DNA of 64,000 nt from contig NZ_CP118158.1 in NCBI RefSeq assembly GCF_028747785.1, forward strand, positions 3,472,001-3,536,000, in the 5' to 3' direction. The notes below the pieces were generated by a model that ran no database searches, was not told the DNA's origin, and was given only the letters and a program-made list of their open reading frames with translations. Positions within the stretch are counted from its first letter, which is position 1. Every line of letters begins with the position of its first letter. This DNA comes from Halosimplex aquaticum. GTDB taxonomy: Archaea; Halobacteriota; Halobacteria; Halobacteriales; Haloarculaceae. Below, one piece after another: positions 8,902 through 18,129 of the stretch. The position numbers and the translations under genes were made by a program.

Positions 8902-9354
8902 CTATTCGTCCCAATCGTCGCTGGACCAGTCGCCGTCGTGGTCTTCGACCGACGACTCCCCCGCACGCGGGAGCGCCCGCGAGAGGACCACGTACTCCGC
9001 GAACGCAAGCGTGACCGCGACCAGCACCGAGAGCAACGCGTTCTCGAGGACGAACATGAGCGCCAGCGCGACGATGCCGGCCCCGGAGAGCGCGTAGCCG
9101 GCCGCACCGGGGTGGAAGCTCCGCGCCAGGTTCTCGTGGTCGTCGCGGACGTAGCTCTCGTCGGCCCGTCGGATCGTGTACGGCACGGTGTAGAAGATCC
9201 CGACGCCGGAGAGGGCGCCGACGAGCACCCCGGCCGCGATCTGCTCGAAGAGGAGGACGGTCACGTACGCGAGCGCCCCGAACGTGACCACGGCGGCCGC
9301 TCCACCGACGAATCCCGGGGAGACTACGCTCTCGTCCATCGTCGATTCTGCCAT
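8902..9354 (-). CDS. Membrane protein of unknown function
   Basis: A 150-residue integral membrane protein that I do not recognise beyond being of haloarchaeal type. Two hydrophobic segments near the N terminus (FVGGAAAVVTFGALAYVTVLLFEQIAAGVLVGALSG region) are followed by a charged loop, then two more (YALSGAGIVALALMFVLENA and LSVLVAVTLAFAEYVVL). The tail is acidic and Trp-rich (DHDGDWSSDDWDE). I chose the ATG at 9354; a TTG 24 bases earlier would add eight residues. It may interact with other membrane proteins, but no motif shows it. Confidence 0.65.
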   Translation of the reverse strand: MAESTMDESVVSPGFVGGAAAVVTFGALAYVTVLLFEQIAAGVLVGALSGVGIFYTVPYTIRRADESYVRDDHENLARSFHPGAAGYALSGAGIVALALMFVLENALLSVLVAVTLAFAEYVVLSRALPRAGESSVEDHDGDWSSDDWDE

Positions 9355-9425
9355 GTCCGTGCGATCACTCTCTGTCAATAAAACGATAGGGGGCGGCGCC
9401 TGTCAATTTGCGTCCGAAGCGGCCG

Positions 9426-10253
9426 TCACCCCGTCCGGAAGGAGTAGTCGAGCGTCGGCGCGGAGTGGGTGAGCGACCCCATCGAGACGACGTCGACGCC
9501 GGTCGCGGCGTACTCGGGAACGGTCTCGACGGTGATGCCGCCCGAGGCCTCGGCGAGCACCTCGCGACCGATGTCGTCCGCCGCGTCGCGGAGCAGTCCG
9601 ACCGCCCGCTCGGTCGTGTCGGGGTCCATGTTGTCCAGAAGGACGATGTCCGCCCCGGCCTCGGCGGCCCGCGGCGCGTCGGCGGGCTCCTCGACTTCCA
9701 CCTCGACCTTCGTCGCGAACGACGCCCGCTCCCGGAAGTGCTCGACGGCGGATTCGAGCCCCAGCTCGGCGACGTGGTTGTCCTTGACCATCACCATGTG
9801 CGAGAGGTCCAGCCGGTGGGTGTCGCCGCCGCCCGCGACGACGGCCCGCTTCTCGATCCCCCGCAGTCCGGGCGTGGTCTTTCGCGTCCCGGCGATCCGC
9901 ACGTCGTCACTCTCCGCGCGGGCCGCATCCACCGCCCGTCGCGTCTTCGACGCGATGCCCGACGCGTGGCCGGTGACGTTGACGGCCACGCGCTCGCCGC
10001 GCAGCACCTCTCGGGCCGATCCTTCGACTTCGAGGACGGCGTCGCCGGGTTCGATCCGGTCGCCGGCCGCCGCGCTGTCGGTGACGGCCACGTCCAGGTA
10101 CTCGAAGACGGCGCGAGCCGCGTCGAGACCGGCGACCACGCCGGACTCCTTGGCGACGAGTCGACCGGTCGTCTCGCCCGGCACCTGGTTGGTCACGTCG
10201 TGGTGGCCCACGTCTTCGCGGAGCCACCGTTCGACTTTGGAGTCGGGGATCAT
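9426..10253 (-). CDS. nadC: Nicotinate-nucleotide pyrophosphorylase (carboxylating)
   Basis: A 275-residue quinolinate phosphoribosyltransferase. It converts quinolinate plus PRPP to nicotinate mononucleotide and CO2, the last de novo step before NaMN. The N-terminal half has WLREDVGHHDVTN, and the barrel has the RKTTPGLRGIEKRAVVAGGG active-site stretch and HMVMVKDNH. The C-terminal segment EASGGITVETVPEYAATGVDVVSMGSLTHS is the phosphate-binding end. It is third in the nadA-nadB-nadC operon, starting only 4 bp after the nadB stop, so translational coupling is likely. Confidence 0.95.
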   Translation of the reverse strand: MIPDSKVERWLREDVGHHDVTNQVPGETTGRLVAKESGVVAGLDAARAVFEYLDVAVTDSAAAGDRIEPGDAVLEVEGSAREVLRGERVAVNVTGHASGIASKTRRAVDAARAESDDVRIAGTRKTTPGLRGIEKRAVVAGGGDTHRLDLSHMVMVKDNHVAELGLESAVEHFRERASFATKVEVEVEEPADAPRAAEAGADIVLLDNMDPDTTERAVGLLRDAADDIGREVLAEASGGITVETVPEYAATGVDVVSMGSLTHSAPTLDYSFRTG

Positions 10254-10257
10254 CGGC

Positions 10258-11814
10258 TCAGTCGGCCCGCGTCGTCGCGGGTTCCTCGACGAGGTTGTGC
10301 GTCCCGACGGACTCCTCGTTCTCGGCGGCGGCCCGCGCGACGAGCAGGGCCGTCACCGACGCGTGGCGGAGTTCGTACAGCGACCGCGAGGTCCGCGTGC
10401 GGACGTAGGCGTCGACCTCGCCCTTGAGTCGTCGCAGGACCGCCTGCGCGCGACCGAGGTCGTCGGGATGTCTGCGGAGGCCGACGTACTCGTCCATCAC
10501 GCGGCGCAGGCGGACGAACTTCTCGCGGGCGAAGTTGTCGGGGAGCGCGGGGTCCCGGTCCAGCAGTTCCGGCGCCTCGACGACCTGGGGGTCGTAATCC
10601 GCGGCGTCTCCGCCCGCGCGGAGCCCCCAGACGAGCCCTTCCAGCAGCGAGGTCGAGGCCAGGCGGTTGGCGCCGTGGACGCCGGTGCGCGAGCACTCGC
10701 CGACGGCGTAGAGGCGGTCGAGCGACGCTCGTCCGCAGGTGTCCACGTCGACGCCGCCGCAGAGGAAGTGCTCCGCGGGGCCGACGGGGATGCCCGACTC
10801 CCAGCCGATGCCGCGGTCCTCGCACTTCTCGACGAGGTCGGGGAACTCCCCGGCGAAGTCGAGCGGCGAGACGTCCAGCACGACCTCGCCCGTGGCGTCC
10901 CGCTCTTTCTGGACGGCGCGGGCGACCACGTCTCGGGGCGCGAGTTCGGCGTCCGCGTGGTAGTCGGGCATGAACCGCTCGCCCTCGCCGTTGCGGAGGA
11001 CGGCGCCCTCGCCCCGGACGGCCTCGCTGACGAGGAACGGACCGTCGTTGGCGCCCTCGCCACCGGGGTACACAGTCGGATGGAACTGCACGTACTCCAT
11101 GTCTTCCACGTCGGCGCCGGCGAGCGCGGCCATCGCGATGCCGTCGCCCGTCGAGCCGTCGGGGTTGGTCGAGCGCGGGTAGAGGTCGCCGATGCCGCCC
11201 GTGGCGAGAACCGTCGCCCCCGCGAACGTCGGCATGACATCGCCCTCGTGTTCGAGCAACGCGCCGTGGACGCGCCCCTCGTGGCTCACGAGTTTGAGCG
11301 CGGCGGTGTCGTCGAGTATCTCGACGCCGTCGCGGTCGTCGAGCTGGTTCAGGAACGGGACGTGGATGTGCTTGCCCGTCGACGCGTCGACGTGGAGGAT
11401 CCGCGGCTCGTCGTGGGCGGCCTCGCGGCCGAAGTCGAAGTCCGCGGTCTCCTCGCCGCCCTCGTCCGCGCCGCTGGTGTCGAACTCGACGCCGAGCGTG
11501 TCGACCAGCACGTCGTTGACGGCCTCGTTGGCCTCGTCGACGAGCACGTCGACCGCGCCGGGGTCGGACGTGTCGGCGCTGGCGGCCAGGATGTCCTCCT
11601 TGAACTGCCCGGGGTCGTCCCGGGAGACGGCGATGCCGCCCTGCGCCCACCACGACGAGGCGCCCTCCGGGCGGGTCGCCTTCGTCGCGACGGTCACGTC
11701 GGCGCCCTCGCGGACCGCGCCCAGCGCCGCGGCCAGGCCGGCGATTCCGGAGCCGACGACGAGCACATCCGTCGTCCGGTAGTCGTCGTAGTCTTCGAGT
11801 TCGGTCTCGCTCAT
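10258..11814 (-). CDS. nadB: L-aspartate oxidase
   Basis: A 518-residue flavoprotein that oxidises L-aspartate to iminoaspartate, the unstable substrate handed to NadA. The FAD dinucleotide-binding motif is at residues 16-45 (VLVVGSGIAGLAAALGA). The substrate/FAD region contains SSWWAQGGIAVSRDDPGQF, and the C-terminal flavin motif is GECSRTGVHGANRLASTSLLEG. An acidic insertion (about residues 105-125, DEGGEETADFDFG) is halophile-like. The helical tail (ELRHASVTALLVARAA) matches the succinate dehydrogenase/fumarate reductase family C-terminal domain. The ATG at 11814 lies 2 bp after the nadA stop, and nadC follows after 4 bp, so the three are one operon. Confidence 0.95.
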   Translation of the reverse strand: MSETELEDYDDYRTTDVLVVGSGIAGLAAALGAVREGADVTVATKATRPEGASSWWAQGGIAVSRDDPGQFKEDILAASADTSDPGAVDVLVDEANEAVNDVLVDTLGVEFDTSGADEGGEETADFDFGREAAHDEPRILHVDASTGKHIHVPFLNQLDDRDGVEILDDTAALKLVSHEGRVHGALLEHEGDVMPTFAGATVLATGGIGDLYPRSTNPDGSTGDGIAMAALAGADVEDMEYVQFHPTVYPGGEGANDGPFLVSEAVRGEGAVLRNGEGERFMPDYHADAELAPRDVVARAVQKERDATGEVVLDVSPLDFAGEFPDLVEKCEDRGIGWESGIPVGPAEHFLCGGVDVDTCGRASLDRLYAVGECSRTGVHGANRLASTSLLEGLVWGLRAGGDAADYDPQVVEAPELLDRDPALPDNFAREKFVRLRRVMDEYVGLRRHPDDLGRAQAVLRRLKGEVDAYVRTRTSRSLYELRHASVTALLVARAAAENEESVGTHNLVEEPATTRAD

Positions 11815-11816
11815 CG

Positions 11817-12941
11817 TTAGATCTCCAGCATCCGGTCGAGGGCGACCTGTGCGAGTTCCTTCTCCTCGGGCGCGACCTCGATGACGTTGCGCTCGCGGCC
11901 CGCGACGAGTTCTTCGAGCACCCACGTCAGGTAGTTGGGGTCGATCTGCCGCATGGCGTTGCAGTCCATGCAGGCGTCGCCGCAGAGGGGCAGCACCTCC
12001 ACCTCGGGGTGCCAGCGGTCGAGGTGGTTGGCGAGGTGGATCTCGGTGCCGATGGCCCACGCGTCGCCGGGGTCGGCGTTCTCGACCGTCTCGCAGATGG
12101 TCGACGTGGAGCCGACCACGTCGGCCGCTTCGACGACCTCGCGGCGACATTCGGGGTGGACGACGACGTTGGCGTCCGGGCGCCGTTCGCGGAGGTCCTC
12201 GATGTGCGATTCGCGGAAGCGCTCGTGGACCTGGCAGTAGCCGTCCCAGAGGACGATGTCGTTCTGGACGACCTCCTCGACGTCCTTGCCTTCGGGGTCC
12301 CACGGGTCCCACTCGGCGATCTCGTCCTCCATGCCGAGCCGATACGCCGTGTTCTCCCCGAGGTGCTTGTCGGGGAGAAAGAGGACCTTGTCGCCCTTCT
12401 CGAAGGCGTACTCGAAGGCCTTGTGCGCGTTCGAGGAGGTGCAGACCAGTCCGCCCTGCTCGGCGCAGAAGGCCTTCAGGTCCGCGTAGCTGTTCATGTA
12501 GGTGATCGGGATGATATCCTCGTCGGGCGCGGCGCCCGTGATCTCGGCCCACGCGGCGTCGACCTGGAGCGCCTCGGCCATCCCGGCCATCGGACACGAC
12601 GCCTCCATGCTCGGGAGGATGACCGACTGGTCGTCGTCGGTGATGATGTCCGCGGACTCGGCCATGAACGTGACGCCGCCGAAGATCACGTAGTCGGCGT
12701 CGGCGTTCGCCGCCCCCTTCGAGAGCTGGTAGGAGTCGCCCACGAAGTCGGCGTGCTCGACGATCTCACGGCGCTGGTAGTTGTGGCCGAGGATCACCAC
12801 GTCGTCGCCGAGTTCGTCGAGCGCGGCCTCGATGCGTTCGCTCCGCTCGGCCTCGTCCAGGTCGCGGTAGGCCGGCGGGAGCTGTTCCAGGTTGTCGTAC
12901 TTGAAGAGACTGAGGTCAGTCTCGAACTGCGCTGTTTCCAT
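11817..12941 (-). CDS. nadA: Quinolinate synthase
   Basis: A 374-residue NadA, which condenses iminoaspartate with dihydroxyacetone phosphate to quinolinate on a [4Fe-4S] cluster. Cysteines expected for the cluster are visible in SMEASCPMAGMAEA (near residue 116), VVHPECRREVVEAADVVGSTS and CGDACMDCNAM. Other family motifs are ILGHNYQRREIVEHADFVGDS and KHLGENTAYRLG. The ATG at 12941 is used; a GTG at 12950 in the same frame (three more residues) is also possible. First gene of nadABC. Its promoter must lie in the gap upstream, where TATA-like boxes can be seen, but I see no clear operator. Confidence 0.95.
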   Translation of the reverse strand: METAQFETDLSLFKYDNLEQLPPAYRDLDEAERSERIEAALDELGDDVVILGHNYQRREIVEHADFVGDSYQLSKGAANADADYVIFGGVTFMAESADIITDDDQSVILPSMEASCPMAGMAEALQVDAAWAEITGAAPDEDIIPITYMNSYADLKAFCAEQGGLVCTSSNAHKAFEYAFEKGDKVLFLPDKHLGENTAYRLGMEDEIAEWDPWDPEGKDVEEVVQNDIVLWDGYCQVHERFRESHIEDLRERRPDANVVVHPECRREVVEAADVVGSTSTICETVENADPGDAWAIGTEIHLANHLDRWHPEVEVLPLCGDACMDCNAMRQIDPNYLTWVLEELVAGRERNVIEVAPEEKELAQVALDRMLEI

Positions 12942-13254
12942 TTCCGGCACGAGTGGTCACTTGGGTTAGGTGATTCTATGGACCACCGTATTGAAAAAGT
13001 TTTGTCTTCAATGGGGCCGACCGGTAACTATGACGTGGTACGAACCCCGTTTCGACCAGTTCTCGGTCCTGAATGGCTCTATTGATGGAGAGTGGTGCGT
13101 ATTATCAAGGGTTGAGAAACAGGCGACCGACGAGGGCGCGAACCGTTGGGACGATCTGTTCGTCGTCGGGCCCTTCGCGACTGGGTCGGACGGCGGGTTC
13201 GACCCAACGGTTACCCGCACTCGTCCCGGGGGATCACCCGTGTCCGCCTGAACG
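12942..13254. other. Intergenic region between divergent nadA and an unknown gene
   Basis: A 313-bp gap between divergent genes. An AT-rich patch near 12985-13012 and the sequence around 12975-12984 (TATA-like on the minus strand) are candidates for the nadABC promoter. A short plus-strand reading frame across the gap has no recognisable features and codon use unlike its neighbours, so I do not call a gene. I see no hairpin that looks like a riboswitch. Confidence 0.4.
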
Positions 13255-13905
13255 ATGGTCGAGGGAAACATACACGGCGCGTTCGTCTATCCAGACGGGA
13301 GCGCAGAAGCGGTGAAACAGCGCCTCTTCGGCGAGTTCGACCCGTCGACGAACGGCCTCGAACGGATCGACGACAGGCGAATCCAGCTCGCCGACGACGA
13401 ACGCATCCAGTTCCACGTCGAAGCGCCGGAGTACGAACCGGACGCGCCCGAGGGCGCGACCATCACTCCGCCCCTTTCGTGTCTCGTCGTTAACCGGTAC
13501 GAGGGCGGTGTCGCCTACGCCCGGGGAGAGGGACGCGACGAGTACGTCGACCTCTTCGTGACCGTCTACGAGCACCTCCCGGAGCGCCCCGCCGCCGGGT
13601 ACCTGATGGGCGGCGACCAGAGCAGCGGGATTCGAAACGGCACTGCCGGGTACCGCCACCCGGTGACGGCCGAGAGTCTCGGGAGCGACGAGTTCAACGA
13701 CGCGGCGTGGGTGATGGTCTTCACGCCCCCGATGGTCGAGCAGTACGGCAGGGACAGGCTGCTCGGCCTCTCGGTTCGGCGCGTCGAGGAACTGGGCGAC
13801 GGATCGATAGCCGTCGTCGCCCCCGGCGACCCGACTCAGTACACCGAGTGGCGCGACCTCGCCGCGCAGTTGGACGTTCCCGCGGCCGCCGATCGACCGT
13901 ACTAG
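13255..13905 (+). CDS. Hypothetical protein, 216 residues
   Basis: I do not recognise this protein. It is acidic, has no signal peptide, membrane segment or cysteine cluster, and looks like a soluble cytoplasmic alpha/beta protein. Visible stretches are IHGAFVYPDGSAEAVKQRLFGEF near the N terminus and ERPAAGYLMGGDQSSGIRNGTAGYRHPVTAESL in the middle. The length and codon use match neighbouring genes, so it is probably real. It is alone between nadA (divergent) and the ferredoxin gene (convergent); nothing in the context suggests a role. Confidence 0.6.
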   Translation: MVEGNIHGAFVYPDGSAEAVKQRLFGEFDPSTNGLERIDDRRIQLADDERIQFHVEAPEYEPDAPEGATITPPLSCLVVNRYEGGVAYARGEGRDEYVDLFVTVYEHLPERPAAGYLMGGDQSSGIRNGTAGYRHPVTAESLGSDEFNDAAWVMVFTPPMVEQYGRDRLLGLSVRRVEELGDGSIAVVAPGDPTQYTEWRDLAAQLDVPAAADRPY

Positions 13906-13965
13906 CTCCGGCGGGAGACCGCGAGTAGCGTTCGGAGCGAACCAGTGGCGACGGGGGTGAGCGGT

Positions 13966-14208
13966 TCAGACGATCTGTTCGCCGTCGTCGTCGTAGACGG
14001 CAATGGCGTCGACGGGACAGGCCCGGGCGGCGAACTTCGCGTCGAGTTCGGCGTCCTCCGGGACCTCGCGGACGAAGATATCGTCGTCCTGCTCCTCGCT
14101 ATCGACGAGGACCGCCTTGCCCGCGTCGCTGTCGCGTTCGAAGCCGTCCCACTCGGCGACGCACTGGAACATCCCGATACAGGTGTCCCGATCGTATTCG
14201 ATGCGCAT
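13966..14208 (-). CDS. Ferredoxin, probably 3Fe-4S type
   Basis: An 80-residue single-cluster ferredoxin. The cluster motif is CIGMFQC (residues 10-16) with the distal Cys in ARACPVDAI (about 64). The second cluster position, Cys in [4Fe-4S] ferredoxins and Asp in Pyrococcus, is Met here, so a [3Fe-4S] cluster is the likely form, as in ferredoxins that serve cytochrome P450s. The protein is acidic with a halophilic insertion between the motifs (EEQDDDIFVREVPEDAEL). No P450 or partner reductase is adjacent, so its redox partner is unknown. Confidence 0.85.
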   Translation of the reverse strand: MRIEYDRDTCIGMFQCVAEWDGFERDSDAGKAVLVDSEEQDDDIFVREVPEDAELDAKFAARACPVDAIAVYDDDGEQIV

Positions 14209-14328
14209 GGCGGTAGTTGACCGGCGAACGGCATAGGAATGGCGGGACGGCGTTCGCGATCCGACGAGTTCCGAACCGAGCGGAATGTGACCCGGCGGCG
14301 GGTGCGGTTTGCCGCGTCAGGTGCGAGG

Positions 14329-14829
14329 TCACCGGGTCCGATCCGCGGTCCCGCACGGATTCTCCACGTACGTCGGGCTGATTCCGATCGGGGGGTACTC
14401 CGCCTCGGAGAAGTCGCCTATCTTCACGAGAGCACCGATACATCCCGGGTCCTCGGCCTCGTCCTCGTAGTAGGTGTCGTAGTCCGCTCGCGTGACCGTG
14501 TACTCCCAGGACGTGGAGGCTCGCTCCCCCTCCTCGTCGAGGTGGAGAGCCCAGATACGGTACTGGCTCTGTGTGTCCGACCACGTCGGTTGGATCTTCG
14601 TCCAGGCGGACCCGTCTGCAGCGTCGGCCGGACCGAGCGAGACCTGCCGGTCGATCAGGGTCTCGTCGCCGCGCTCCACTGCGAGCCGAACTGTCCGTGC
14701 CGTGAACGACGCGTTGATGACTTCGATCCGCCCGAGCACGGTCCCACTGGAACCGAGAACGGACGAGCACCCGGCGAGCCCGAGACTCCCGGCCACTCCC
14801 AAACTTCTGAGCGCCTGGCGACGGTCCAT
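14329..14829 (-). CDS. Tat-type lipoprotein of unknown function
   Basis: A 166-residue lipoprotein. The N terminus MDRRQALRSLGVAGSLGLAGC has a twin-Arg motif (residues 3-4), a hydrophobic core and a lipobox ending at C21, so it should be exported by Tat and anchored outside the membrane through the lipid. The mature part has a beta-rich look (GRIEVINASFTARTVRLAVE, then ALHLDEEGERASTSWEYTV) and two Cys (CIGA and PCGT). This pattern occurs in several haloarchaeal lipoproteins of unknown function. It has its own promoter region in the gap shared with Hel308. Confidence 0.7.
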   Translation of the reverse strand: MDRRQALRSLGVAGSLGLAGCSSVLGSSGTVLGRIEVINASFTARTVRLAVERGDETLIDRQVSLGPADAADGSAWTKIQPTWSDTQSQYRIWALHLDEEGERASTSWEYTVTRADYDTYYEDEAEDPGCIGALVKIGDFSEAEYPPIGISPTYVENPCGTADRTR

Positions 14830-15119
14830 CTATTCTCCGATAGGCCACCGCGCATATATCTCTGTATGTGCGGCGGTCGGCCTTCTCCTCCCCCCGTCGA
14901 GTATCCGCGCGAGCGAAGCGAGCGCGGTTCGCCGTGAGAGCGGAGCCCTGACGAGCCTGCGGTCGTTCGCGGTGCACACTCTCGCAGACACCGAACTCGC
15001 GCTGCACGCGAGTTCGGCCTTTTTCACCCATGTTTTTGGCTGGGGGTCGCCGCAGGCGACCCCCCAGCGAAAAAGATGGTCCGACAGTTTAAATCAGGGA
15101 GCGCACTACCACGCGAGTA
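14830..15119. repeat. Divergent intergenic region with two strong inverted repeats
   Basis: A 290-bp gap between the divergent lipoprotein and Hel308 genes. At 14991-15017 lies a perfect 11-bp stem (arms ccgaactcgcg/cgcgagttcgg, 5-nt loop) followed by five T at 15020-15024, terminator-like on the plus strand. At 15039-15066 a second near-perfect hairpin (gctgggggtcgcc with its complement, one bulged base) is flanked by T- and A-runs. A TATA-like tttaaat at 15088-15094, about 28 bp before the Hel308 ATG, is probably its promoter. A purine-rich stretch with gcgagcgaagcgagcgc (near 14910) is another short palindrome. Confidence 0.65.
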
Positions 15120-17523
15120 ATGGACGTCGCGGACATCCCGGGCGTGCCCGACTGGTTGCCCGAGCACCTGCGAGCCGACGGCATCGAGTCGCTGTACCCG
15201 CCCCAGGCCGAGGCGGTCGACGCCGGCGTCACGCAGGGCGAGAACCTCGTCGCCAGCGTTCCCACGGCCAGCGGGAAGACGCTCGTCGCCACGCTCGCCA
15301 TGCTCGCCTCGGTCGAGCGCGGGGGGGAAGGCGCTGTACATCGTCCCCCTGCGGGCGCTCGCCAGCGAGAAGCGCGAGGAGTTCGAACAGTTCGAGCAGT
15401 ACGGCCTCGACGTCGGCGTCTCCACCGGCAACTACGAGTCCGAGGGGGGCTGGCTCGCCACGAAGGACATCGTCGTCGCCACGAGCGAGAAGGTCGACTC
15501 GCTGGTCCGGAACGACGCGCCGTGGCTGGACGAGTTGACCTGCGTGGTCTCCGACGAGGTCCACCTCGTCGACGACGGCGAGCGCGGCCCCACGCTGGAG
15601 GTCACGCTCGCGAAGCTCCGCCAGTTGAACCCCGACCTGCAGACCGTCGCGCTCTCGGCGACCATCGGCAACGCCGAGGCGCTCGCCGAGTGGCTCGACG
15701 CCGCCCTCGTGGATTCGGACTGGCGCCCCATCGAACTGAAGAAGGGCGTCCACTACGGCCAGGCGCTCCACCTCGAAGACGGGAGCCAGAGCGAGCTCTC
15801 GGTCAGGAACTCGGAGAAGCCGACCGCCGCCATCGTCCGCGACACGCTCGAAGACGACGGCTCGACCCTCGTGTTCGTCAACTCGCGGCGCAACGCCGAG
15901 GCCGCCGCCGGTCGCCTCGCCTCCACGGTCGAACCCCACCTCACGCCCGGCGAGAAGGAACAACTCGCCGAGGTGGCCGACGAGATCCGCGACGTGAGCG
16001 ACACGGACACGAGCGACGACCTGGCCGACGCCGTCGAGGGCGGCGCCGCCTTCCACCACGCCGGCCTCGCCAGCGGCCACCGCTCGCTCGTCGAGGACGC
16101 CTTCCGCGACCGGCTCGTGAAGGTCGTCTCGGCCACGCCCACGCTCGCCGCCGGCGTGAACACTCCCTCGCGACGGGTGGTCGTCCGCGACTGGCGGCGC
16201 TACGACGGCACCGCCGGCGGGATGCAACCGCTCTCGGTGCTCGAAGTCCACCAGATGATGGGCCGTGCGGGGCGGCCGGGCCTCGACCCGTACGGCGAGG
16301 CGCTCTTGATCGCCAACAGCCACGACGAACTCGACGAGCTGTTCGAGCGGTACGTCTGGGCCGACCCCGAGCCCGTCCAGTCGAAGCTCGCCGCCGAGCC
16401 CGCGCTCCGCACGCACATCCTCGCCACCGTCGCCTCGGGGTTCGCAAACTCCCGCGAGGGCCTGCTGGAGTTCCTCGAACAGACCCTGTACGCGTCCCAG
16501 ACGACCGAGCGGGGTCGCCTGGAGCGCGTGATGGACGACATGATCGAGTACCTCGAACGGAACGAGTTCCTCGAACGCGACGGCGACGACCTGACCGCCA
16601 CCTCGCTGGGCCACACCGTCTCGCGACTCTACCTCGATCCGATGAGCGCCGCGGAGATAATCGACGGCCTCCGCGCCTGGAAACGCGGCGAGGGGCGAGC
16701 GCGGGCCGAAAGCGCGACCCCGGCGGCCGACGCACCGGCGGCCGACGAGGAGCCGCCGGGATTCACGACCGCCGGCGAGTTGGCCGACGACGCCGACGAG
16801 GACGAACAAGCGGACCGTCCTGATCCCACCGCGATGGGCCTCTACCACCTCGTCGCGCGTACCCCGGACATGTACGAACTCTACCTGCGCTCGGGCGACG
16901 AGGAGGAGTACCAGATGCTCGCCTTCGAGCGCGAGGAGGAGTTCCTCGGGTCGATGCCCAGCGAGTTCGACCCCGCCTTCGAGGACTGGCTCTCGGCGCT
17001 GAAGACCGCCCGCCTGCTCGAAGACTGGGCCAGCGAGGTCGACGAGGACGAGATCACCGACCGCTACGGCGTCGGCCCCGGCGACGTGCGCGGCAAGGTC
17101 GAGACCGCCCAGTGGCTGCTGGGCGCCGCCGAGTCGCTCGCGGGCGAACTCGGGCTCGGGCTCGCGCCGGCCATCCGCGAGGCGCGTGTCCGCGCCGAAC
17201 ACGGCGTCCGCGAGGAACTGACCGACCTCGCAGGCGTCCGCGGCGTCGGCCGCAAGCGCGCCCGCCGCCTGTATCAGGCCGGCATCGAGGACCGCGCCGA
17301 CCTGCGCGAGGCCGACAAGTCGGTCGTCCTCGGCGCGCTCCGCGGCCGCGAACGCACCGCCGAGACCGTCCTGGAGAACGCGGGCCACCGCGACCCCTCG
17401 ATGGACGGCGTCGACCCCGACGCGAGCGCCCGTCCGGAGGAGGACGGCGACGCCGGCGCCGGCGGCGACGACGCGGCCGAACCGGACGAGGAGGAAGACC
17501 AGTCGAGCCTGGGTGACTTCTGA
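15120..17523 (+). pseudogene. hel308: Ski2-type DNA helicase Hel308, interrupted by a +1 frameshift
   Basis: Hel308 is an archaeal superfamily 2 helicase acting at stalled replication forks. The first frame gives [13 protein letters not shown] to the Walker [16 protein letters not shown]. Then, in a run of seven G at 15321-15327, the frame is lost. Removing one G restores [19 protein letters not shown] and a continuous protein of about 800 residues with SDEVHLVDD (motif II, DEVH), [14 protein letters not shown] (III), [18 protein letters not shown] (VI) and a helix-hairpin-helix end [20 protein letters not shown]. The region around residues 520-560 holds an acidic halophilic insertion. Everything outside the G-run is intact, so a sequencing error is as likely as a real mutation. 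Cgi121 follows 19 bp downstream. Confidence 0.9.
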
Positions 17524-17542
17524 TGGACGGGGGTGAGGCCTG

Positions 17543-18064
17543 ATGGAACTCGTCGAGGCCGTCGCGACGGTCGAGGATCTGGACGGGTTCGTGGCACGAC
17601 TCGGGGAGATCGGCGACGAACACGGCGTCGCCGTCCAGGCGTTCGACGCCCGGTACGTGGTCGACCGCGCGCACCTGGAGCGGGCGGTCGAACTCGCCGA
17701 CCGGGCGATCGACCGCGGCGAGAACGTCGCGCGCGAGCGGAGCGTCGAGATCCTGCTGTACGCCGCGGGGACGCGCCAGATCGACCGCGCGCTGGCGATC
17801 GGCGTCAGCGAGGGCGAGTGTCCGGCCGTCGTCCTCGTCGACGCCGGGGACGGCGACGGAACCGGAGCCGAAGGCGACGCGGCTGCGGCCGTGCGCGACG
17901 TCGAGGGCTCCGCGACCCTGGAACCGACTGCGACGCTCGGTGAGTTCGATCCCGATCGCGTCCGCGAGTTCTTCGACGTGGGCGACGCGGAACTCGACGC
18001 GGTCGAGGGGACGCTCGCCGACGTCGTCCGCGAGCGCGTCGCGCTCCTCGACGTCGAGAAGTGA
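17543..18064 (+). CDS. cgi121: KEOPS complex subunit Cgi121
   Basis: A 173-residue Cgi121 homologue. KEOPS (Kae1, Bud32, Cgi121, Pcc1) makes the t6A modification at tRNA position 37; Cgi121 recruits tRNA and binds Bud32. Visible are FDARYVVDRAHLERAVELADRAI, the conserved ARERSVEILLYAAGTRQIDRALAIGV stretch and the FDVGDAELDAVEGTLADVVRERVALLDVEK end. A Gly/Ala/Glu-rich insert (residues 100-115) looks like a halophile loop. It starts 19 bp after hel308, a pairing seen in other haloarchaea, so co-transcription is likely. Confidence 0.88.
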   Translation: MELVEAVATVEDLDGFVARLGEIGDEHGVAVQAFDARYVVDRAHLERAVELADRAIDRGENVARERSVEILLYAAGTRQIDRALAIGVSEGECPAVVLVDAGDGDGTGAEGDAAAAVRDVEGSATLEPTATLGEFDPDRVREFFDVGDAELDAVEGTLADVVRERVALLDVEK

Positions 18065-18129
18065 GCGGGCGGTTCCTGCAGATCGAGAACCGGCGCCACC
18101 AGTTTACGTCCGTGCGCCGAAGGTCGAGT

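Noticed and set aside
12970..13251. 93-codon plus-strand reading frame between nadA and the unknown gene
   Set aside because: Poor codon pattern and it covers the divergent promoter region.
15076..15120. 14-codon reading frame whose TAA overlaps the Hel308 ATG
   Set aside because: A TATA-like box inside it explains the sequence better as the Hel308 promoter; no evidence for a leader peptide.
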